From Hydractinia symbiolongicarpus (lineage: Eukaryota; Cnidaria; Hydrozoa; Anthoathecata; Hydractiniidae), in contig NC_079888.1 of the NCBI RefSeq assembly GCF_029227915.1, positions 17,462,001-17,526,000 of the forward strand: a stretch of 64,000 bases of DNA, given 5' to 3'. Both the position numbers and the translations under genes were made by a program. Numbering within the stretch: position 1 is the first letter of the stretch; each line of letters starts with the position of its first letter. Shown piece after piece: positions 55,351-64,000 of this stretch. The notes below the pieces were generated by a model. That model saw only the letters and a program-made list of their open reading frames with translations. It had not been told where the DNA came from and searched no databases.

Positions 55351-58300
55351 ATGGCTTTCAAAGTTTTTACTTTAATCTTATTGCTTTTTGCTATCAAATA
55401 CATTCTCACAGAAGATAAACTTTACCTCATACACAGCGTTAATGACATCAAAAATGGAAAGATCATAAAGCATTCGAAAGGATTCACAAGAACAACTTGT
55501 TTGTTAAAATGCCGAAACAATCAAGATTGTGACACGGCATATTTCAAATCAGATCAGGGTAATAACGCAATTGGAGAGTGTTGGTTTGTCCAAGAAGGTG
55601 GTGAAGATGAGTTGCAGCTACCAGAAACATCAGGAGAAGTTGAAAGTTTCAAGGTAAAAGAGAAATGTTATATTAATGTGATTAATCTAAAAATGTTCAA
55701 GTTAAAAAACCTGTACTTTAACTTTGTTTTACCACAGGTTTTTGCTTTTGTAAATTTAATATAAAAAACCGAACATCCGACGGATTTTTGACGACGGCGA
55801 CACGAGATCGCAGTCGGTTTGAAATCAAGCACAAAGGTGCAAATTTGGGGAGTTTCTGTTTAAACATGGGCTTGGGTACTAAGTGGGTTAACATTAATAA
55901 TTATTTTTAACTTATTTTTATTATTTTTCCCATTAATAACAAATCGTCACTGAACAAAAAGCTCTGAAGTGAGCATGCACATTTTATGTTATTTTGTTTT
56001 TCGCGGAAAAGTATTTCTGTGTTGTTTTTTAAATAGATCGCTTCCTGGATCTTCTAATAATTGTGTTTCTTCATAAGCTAGGCCAAAATCACACCAATAT
56101 GAAAACTTCAATCAAAGGTAAAAATGTTTGGTAAACTGAGAATCGCAAAAGAATTTCATCCTGAATTGTTCGTAGTTAATAGCATAAATAGTCTATGAAA
56201 AAATGTTAAAGCTTTTCTTTATTTTTTGCAAAATCGAAGGTTCGTGTTCTTGCAAGTTTGTTCTTATAGAACAAGCGCCCAGGCATTGATTACCTTACGT
56301 CAATCATAAATTATTAAGTAGATAAGTTAAAGAGTGTGCTCAAAACATCACAAAACTGATCTTCTTAACAAAACCCGACTTTTTACACACTCTGGAGGAG
56401 AGTGATTTATAAAAAGTGGCGGTAAATATCTTTTTGTACCTCTTGTTTGCAAAATAATCAGAATGAATGTTCTTTCTAGGGAGTTCCTGATTATTGTGAA
56501 AAAGACAAACCGTGTAAAGATGGGAGATATAAAAGCACAGATGACAGAACCCAAAACAAAACTGATGTCAAAACCCAAAACGAAACGCACATTAATGGTA
56601 TGAATTCTTTTATGCAAAGTTTGTTTGTTTGTTTGCTTATTATTTTTGTTTTTCGTTGTTGTTTTTTGTTGCTTGTATTTGTTGTTTTTTGTTTGCTTGT
56701 TTGATTACTGTCTTTACTTATTTATTTTACAATTTTCCATTTATTTACACAATTACTTAACATTTTTAAATTATTTTTTTCCCGATTTCCTTTGTTACTC
56801 AGCCCAAATTTGGGGCGAAGAGGCACAATTACTTACGACGGCAACTTCCAGACCATTTGATTTCAACAATATTTACGAATCAGAGCAGTTTGTAAAGCTC
56901 TGGTAGCATAAAAGTGCACCTATGCGGAGTGCGGAGCGATCAATTAGTTTTTAATTTTATTTTCAGTCTCCCTGAGGGTTATTGAGACGTGAAAAAAAAA
57001 CGTGGTATACGGGTATTATAATATAGACTAGCCGGGAAACCCGGCGTCGAAACGCCGGGTTAAGCCACAAGTAAAGGTGTGATCCGGCATTGAACACTCT
57101 GTGGAGCGCTTAATAAGAGCTGTAAACTGTCCCACACGATCAGGTGGAGCGCTTTAGTACAGGTATACAGTATGTCGTTAATCATTTGAAGCGCATACAA
57201 CATTATAGTGTGCGACTGTAACATATTTTTCAAAAAATAACTTTCCCGCAACGATAACTGATATAAAAACAGAGTTTACAAAGTGTTGTTACTCCATCAT
57301 AGCAAAAACAATCGGTCAATATTATTTTATTTTGTGGAAAAGTCTTTTTAAAAGTTAAAAAATTAATCGTGACACTGGGCTGAGCGCTTAGTACAGTTAA
57401 ACCGTGTTGTACAGCGTATAGTAATAATACCCTTTTAAAAAAAACTTTCTCGCAGACACAGGGCTGAGCGGTTAGTCCAGGCGTGATTCCCAAGAAATTT
57501 TCAAAATTAATTGTCACAGTGGTGGGCTGACCTTAGTATATACAGGTAAACGGTGTTGCACATGCCCATAGGCGTAACAGGCTTTTACAAAAACAGTCTG
57601 TTTTTAACACTGGGCTAGCCGCTTAGTACAGTTAAACACAGTTGAACAGGCGCATAAGGCATATTACCCTTTTCCAAAAATGTTCATTGCAACTTCGGTT
57701 TAAATAAAAACAAAGGGAACAGCCTGTCGTTACTCGTCCAGCCAAAACAATCGCTCAGCCATTTCATTTGCAGAAAAAGTTTGCAGAAAAATAATAAAAT
57801 ATGTAGCTATACCTAGCTAGCTAACTGCATTTAGCATAAAAATTATTAATTGCTTAAGAATATTGTTGTAGCCAAACTGCATTTTTATACTTTCACTTTT
57901 TAAGGAGCTAGCTAAATAGCCACAGCCTCAACATAAAAATAAATGTTGGCTAGGATAAAAAGCTCTTATACCATACAGAATAGCAATAAGTGAGGCTCTA
58001 GCTAGCTAGTAGCTATAGCTAGCTAATCTTCGTTCCTAGCCAAACATCCTAAAACTGGTGCGTTTAAGATCTGTACGTGGCTAAAAAACGTGACAATATA
58101 TTTATCCTAACATTGAAAACAAACAGAAAACAAATATTACAAATATATAAGGCTTTTAGAAGATAAAAAAGTCAAACAGGCCTACAAACCTCACACACTG
58201 ACCACAAACACGACCATTATCAAAATGGCCTTCGTTCCGCGAAGATCTTGGATTCTTTCTGGTCGCGAAAATCTTGGTTTTTTTTTAAAGAATCAGGCGT

Positions 58301-59717
58301 TGTGAATGATGTTCCACGCGCGAGCGGTCAAAACAAAGTCGGTAAAAATATATCGCATTTGGTATCGGCGCGTAATTTACAAAATTTCGTGTTTCCTTTA
58401 AATTTACCTGTCGCAACAAAGTGGACAAAATAAATCGCGTTTGGTATTAGTGCGCATTATAAAAATTTCGTGATTCCGTTACGGGACGCGGCTCTCGCGG
58501 ACAGACAGACAAAACACGGCTATTATTAAAGAGATTTATTCCTTAATCAAAATGAGGGTCAGGGCAAGACCACAAAAATCCTTTCGATTCAATGTATCAA
58601 AAGTCACTACATGAAGGTTATGCGAATAAAAAATCTATGGATAGAAATTTTTAAATCTCTTAATAATTTAAATCCGCCATTTATGTTAGACATCTTTCAA
58701 CGCAGCAAAACAAACAGGCCAGTACAAATTCAATATGTAAATAATCTTAAAACATTGAACTTTAATACTAAAAAATTTGGGGAAAAATGTCTTCGCTCAT
58801 TGGAGCTTAAAATTTTGAATACTTTACCTTCTGAATTAAAATGTTGTAACACCCTTAAAAAATTTAAACTCAACTAAGGGAGTATGATTTCAGTCACTCG
58901 GTCTATTCATAATTTTTATACATTTTTATAAAACTACAAACAAATTTTAGTCGGATTTGATTAGTTTCCTGTATATTTGTAGATATCTATTTATTTATTT
59001 TATATCAGGAAGCTATTTGTACATAGTTATTTCTCCGATGATTAAGAAAGAAAGAAAACCAAAACCAAGTCTGTAAAAATCGGGTTCTGCGTGATTTTCC
59101 GAAACAAAGCTACGCGCAACCACTTTGAACAGAATACGGTTATTATTATTAAACAGATAAAAACAACAAGGTTGATGTTGGGTTCTTACTTAGACGTTAA
59201 TCAATGCATATTTTTGGTTGTTTTTTTTTACATTATAGATAGTCATTGGAAGTTACTAACAAAAAAAGCAGTTTGTTTTGGAGCAAAAGATAATAAATAT
59301 GGCAGATTTACATTGTATCGTACTGGCCTACTTACAAAGCTGAAACTTCAACATGCAGGTCCAGCTACATTAAATTGCCGTACTGATCTTAGCAATATTG
59401 GCTCTCGATGGGGATGCAGTAATTTCAAAGATGTCTTGATTATGACTGCAGTTACTGATAAAAATAACAGTATAATAATTCCAGGTCCTGAGAGGTTTAC
59501 TACTCCAAAGAAGGAGCAGTACAAACTTCCTGGATATCACGCCAATTCCTCATATCTCGAATTTGGCAATCTAAACAGATCTGTCGAACATGGAGAGGAG
59601 TTGAGAATCTGGTATCTTCACGATTTATATAACGTATTCGAGGGTGATAACGCGGGATCTTCTTGTGCGGTTGTGTATGCTGTCATACAGGATTTTGAAA
59701 ACACTCCTGAGATATAA
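55351..59717 (+). CDS. Secreted PAN-like protein with cnidarian 'VCFGA' C-terminal domain (three exons)
   Basis: Exon 1 (55351-55653) has a signal peptide (MAFKVFTLILLLFAIKYILT) and an apple/PAN-like region (GFTRTTCLLKCRNNQDCDTA, GECWFVQEGGED), ending at a GTAAAA donor in phase 0. Exon 2 (56480-56597) is short and polar (PDYCEKDKPCKDGRYKS, then DDRTQNKTDVKTQNETH) with a phase 1 donor. Exon 3 (59239-59717) reads SHWKLLTKKAVCFGAKDNKY, then WGCSNFKD, LPGYHANSSYLEF and EELRIWYLHDLYNVFEGDN, a domain I know from uncharacterised secreted cnidarian proteins. Frames match at both junctions, giving 299 residues. Intron 2 (2.6 kb) holds a Helitron and a LINE tail. It shares a PAN-first, lectin-like-last layout with the gene at 29.7 kb. 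Confidence 0.75.
56999..57027 (-). mobile_element. 5' terminus of another Helitron, abutting the previous one
   Basis: Reading the minus strand, the CTAG end at 57028 is followed directly by TC 'tatattataatacccgtata', the 5' start of the short Helitron family. The larger Helitron therefore inserted exactly at the A|T junction of this copy, or the two formed head to tail. The 3' end of this copy was not found. Confidence 0.5.
57028..58534 (-). mobile_element. Helitron of about 1.5 kb with internal tandem repeats, in intron 2
   Basis: On the minus strand it starts A|TC ('tctctttaataatagccg') at 58534. It has the shared interior 'aagtggacaaaataaatcg' and ends with hairpin 'acccggcgtttcgacgccgg', then CTAG at 57028-57031 followed by T. 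The interior at about 57365-57670 has three imperfect copies of a unit beginning 'cactgggctgagcgcttagt'. No Rep/helicase is encoded, so it is non-autonomous. Confidence 0.65.
58540..58900 (+). mobile_element. 3' remnant of a non-LTR retrotransposon ORF2 (CR1/Jockey-like)
   Basis: The frame from 58611 reads MRIKNLWIEIFKSLNNLNPP, FMLDIFQRSKT and CLRSLELKILNTLPSELK. This is the 'IY/IFK..N.LNP.FM..IF' and 'SLR.LGP.IWN.LP...K' tail of CR1/Jockey-type ORF2 proteins, ending at a stop at 58875. Upstream of 58611 the frame is lost and the copy is cut at the Helitron end (58534). It continues into an A/T-rich tail to about 59060. Confidence 0.6.
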
Positions 59718-60508
59718 ACTTTAGAGGAATTTTGATAAAAGAGACAATATGGGTAAGGTGCATTTTTTAGGTATTCACAAATAGATCTAAACACAACTAA
59801 ACAATTTGCTCATCGTGATTTTGACGATAGCGTTTTTCAGTAGAAACAAAACAGAAATAATTAGTAGGACTTCGAGTAGCGAGTCAAAAATTAAAAATCT
59901 GTAATTTTGGGAGTAAAAATGTTTTAAGCGATTTTTTAATTTGCAATGTTCCAAAAAATAAATATCTACTCTTAAAATACAGAAATCTTAATGGTAATGG
60001 CAAAGTGAAGTTAAACGTGTTTAGAAAATCTAAAAAATAAATTTTAAAATATCATTTTTGATGTTATTAATTAGGCATTTTTTTAGAATGAAATCTGTTC
60101 TGAGGAAAAAACAACAAGTAAATGTATGTATAGCCTTATGTTGGAGCTAAAACTTATCACAGTGTATTATGTACCTTATTACCACACAAATAAACCCATC
60201 TAGTCATCAAACGGATGAAAACATTTCTCAACATTCCGTATCTATACTGAAAGAGAACTACTTTGTTCATCACTATGACTTACACGCATTATACTCGCCG
60301 TCATGATCAGAGGTCTGATCGGGGTGAAGCATTCTCTATTGAGAATGAAATACGGATGTGCTATCATAAATATTCACCTATGTATTCCGTATCTATTTTG
60401 AATCGTGTATATAAAAATGCACAGTTGTTTTTTTGTTTTGTTTTTTGTTACTTGCACTGTACATAAAACGCACAAAGGTTTTATAAATTTATTTATGAAG
60501 AGCACATA
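59718..60508. other. 3' flank of the PAN/VCFGA gene
   Basis: No further gene is seen. AATAAA-type signals occur at 60035 and 60188 and one may serve as the poly(A) signal. Confidence 0.35.
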
Positions 60509-60638
60509 TACCGTAAAAAATTCGATTAAGCGCCTGTGCGCTTATTTAATATTTTAGGAGTTAGGTTGGGCGCTTATTTGAGTGGGCAGGGGGTGGGGGG
60601 CTTAATCAAGGGGGCCGCTCAGTCATGTCTTTACGGTA
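60509..60638. mobile_element. MITE with TACCGTAAA terminal inverted repeats
   Basis: 'taccgtaaa' at 60509-60517 and its exact complement 'tttacggta' at 60630-60638 bound 130 bp. Internal text repeats the motif 'gcgcttatt' and 'cttaatcaag' in both orientations ('gattaagcgcc' and 'gggcgcttatttga'). A G-rich stretch lies at about 60586-60601. TA at the outer edges suggests mariner-type insertion. Confidence 0.65.
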
Positions 60639-62679
<2,041 letters not shown>

Positions 62680-63244
62680 GAAGACTCAAGTCATTCGGGT
62701 AGACAACTGAGTATATTATAGATGAGTTCCAAACCTAGGACTCGTTGTACCAATCTGAATTACTTCAGTCATGAGAGTTGGTTTTAATGTTTTATGTTGC
62801 ACATGGATATTTGTCAAAATTGATATGCTGAAAATCGTATATTGGGTCTCCAAAAATGGCTAATATAAGGAACTCAAGAAATATGACAGAAGTTTTTTGA
62901 CTTTATTTCATCAAACCGATCTAAAAACATATCTTACAAAGTTGCAAGTTATTTTTAGAATTTTTACTGAAATTGGAACTTTTTCCCGTTCTTTATACCG
63001 CTGACACCAAAGTAGCTGCATGGACTAATCGGTTTGAAATTACTTTGCAATATTTTCCTAATAATAAAATTAGAAGTCCTAATGATGCACCACATTGGCA
63101 AGCCGTTCAATGTTCTTAATCCTAATTTTTCACGTAACCTTAATCGGGATTTTGCCTTAATGTACTTTGTCTTGATTCGCGAATGATTATTCGGTACAAA
63201 GCTATATGCAATATGCTATATGCGACTAAAGTGTTCGGATATGG
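62680..63244. other. Intergenic DNA, no gene seen
   Basis: No coding or repeat signal beyond AT-rich composition. Confidence 0.4.
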
Positions 63245-63830
63245 TGTTTCGCAATTTAAGAAGTCCTATTCGCAATTTACGAGGTCCTATTTGCCATTTC
63301 GGTAGTCCTATTCGCAATTTACGAGGTCCTATTTGCAATTTAAGAAGTCCTATTCGCAATTTACGAGGTCTTATTTGCCATTTCGGTAGTCCTATTCGCA
63401 ATTTACGAGGTCCTATTTGCCATTTCGGTAGTCCTATTCGCAATTTACGAGGTCCTATTTGCCATTTCGGTAGTCCTATTCGCAATTTACGAGGTCCTAT
63501 TTGCCATTTCGGTAGTCCTATTCGCAATTTAAGAAGTCCTATTCGCAATTTGCGAGGTCCTATTCGCAATTTACGAGGTCCTATTTGCGAGGTCCTATTC
63601 GCAATTTACGAGATCCTATTTGCCATTTCGGTAGTCCTATTCGCAATTTACGAGGTCCTATTTGCCATTTCGGTAACCCTATTCGCAATTTAAGAAGTCC
63701 TATTCGCAATATGCGAGGTCCTATTCGCAATTTACGAGGTCCTATTTGCGAGGTCCTATTCGCAATTTACGAGGTCTTATTTGCCATTTCGGTAGTCCTA
63801 TTCGCAATTTGCGAGGTCCTATTAATGAGG
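63245..63830. repeat. 21-bp minisatellite with alternating unit types
   Basis: About 27 units of 21 bp, chiefly 'gtcctattcgcaatttacga' and 'gtcctatttgccatttcggt', arranged largely in alternating (42-bp) order, with shorter 12-15-bp units near 63586-63600 and 63745-63760. Because 21 is a multiple of 3 the array is open in frames on both strands, giving heptapeptide-repeat ORFs (PIRNLRG and RIGLPKW) that have no start or splice support as genes. Confidence 0.9.
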
Positions 63831-64000
63831 TTTTTTCTTTTTTTTTGAAATTGTTTTTTCCCTTAAGCTAAGTAAGAATTTTGTTTCGCAATTTTCTAAC
63901 ATTTAGTTTAATAGTAAAGCAGATATTGCAGAGCAATCTCCCAAAGTGGTTAATTCACATCTACCGGGCATTATTTCTCCATTATCTAACTAATCACATT
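63831..64000. other. Window end, no feature
   Basis: AT-rich sequence with no supported feature. Confidence 0.4.

Noticed and set aside
63216-63693. Heptad-repeat ORFs on both strands
   Set aside because: By-product of a 21-bp minisatellite whose period is a multiple of three.

Overview
This is AT-rich metazoan nuclear DNA, most likely from a cnidarian. The basis is: single-copy-looking genes with short exons and GT-AG introns, a eukaryotic tRNA-Thr(CGT), abundant Helitron, MITE, LINE and SINE debris, cnidarian-style PAN/EGF/lectin genes, and a viral element whose genes resemble those I know from cnidarian genomes. Hydrozoa is plausible but not provable from the sequence alone.

Layout. 1-3190: intergenic, dominated by a decayed tandem array with a period of about 97 bp. 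3190-4418: a TTAA-bounded inverted-repeat element carrying a broken P2X7-type cysteine-rich domain with an intron. 4610-17938: an integrated Polinton/Maverick-like virus genome of about 13.3 kb. It has a capsid module (a minus-strand 384-codon gene, a 183-codon gene, an intact 428-aa capsid-like protein and a packaging ATPase), a block of small membrane or coiled-coil genes, a retroviral-type integrase, a SAP protein, and a SAP-family B DNA polymerase fusion. Joining in-frame pieces shows that most of what look like short separate ORFs are single genes cut by one stop or one frameshift. I count eight internal stops and about seven frameshifts. The capsid-like gene and three small genes are intact. 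No adenain/Ulp1-type protease and no terminal inverted repeats were found.

17.9-29.7 kb: intergenic, with a Ly6/uPAR-like gene (minus strand, 20.4-21.1 kb), a decaying tandem array of about 0.5-kb units around one intact tRNA-Thr, and a 266-bp tetranucleotide microsatellite. 29.7-32.2 kb: a three-exon secreted or type II membrane protein (PAN-like, EGF-like, fucolectin/F5-8C-like). 40.6-41.6 kb and 47.5-48.9 kb: a divergent pair of paralogous three-exon secreted proteins whose exon 2 is almost identical while the flanking exons differ. 55.35-59.7 kb: a three-exon secreted protein with a PAN-like exon and a cnidarian-type 'VCFGA' domain; its 2.6-kb intron holds a 1.5-kb Helitron and a LINE tail. 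62.5-63.8 kb: a GTT microsatellite and a 21-bp minisatellite.

A short-hairpin Helitron family (5' TC, 3' hairpin followed by CTAG) recurs across the window on both strands and is the main dispersed repeat. Two genes of the viral element share a long promoter motif, and several of its genes are followed by small perfect hairpins, which suggests virus-type transcription signals that differ from the host's.
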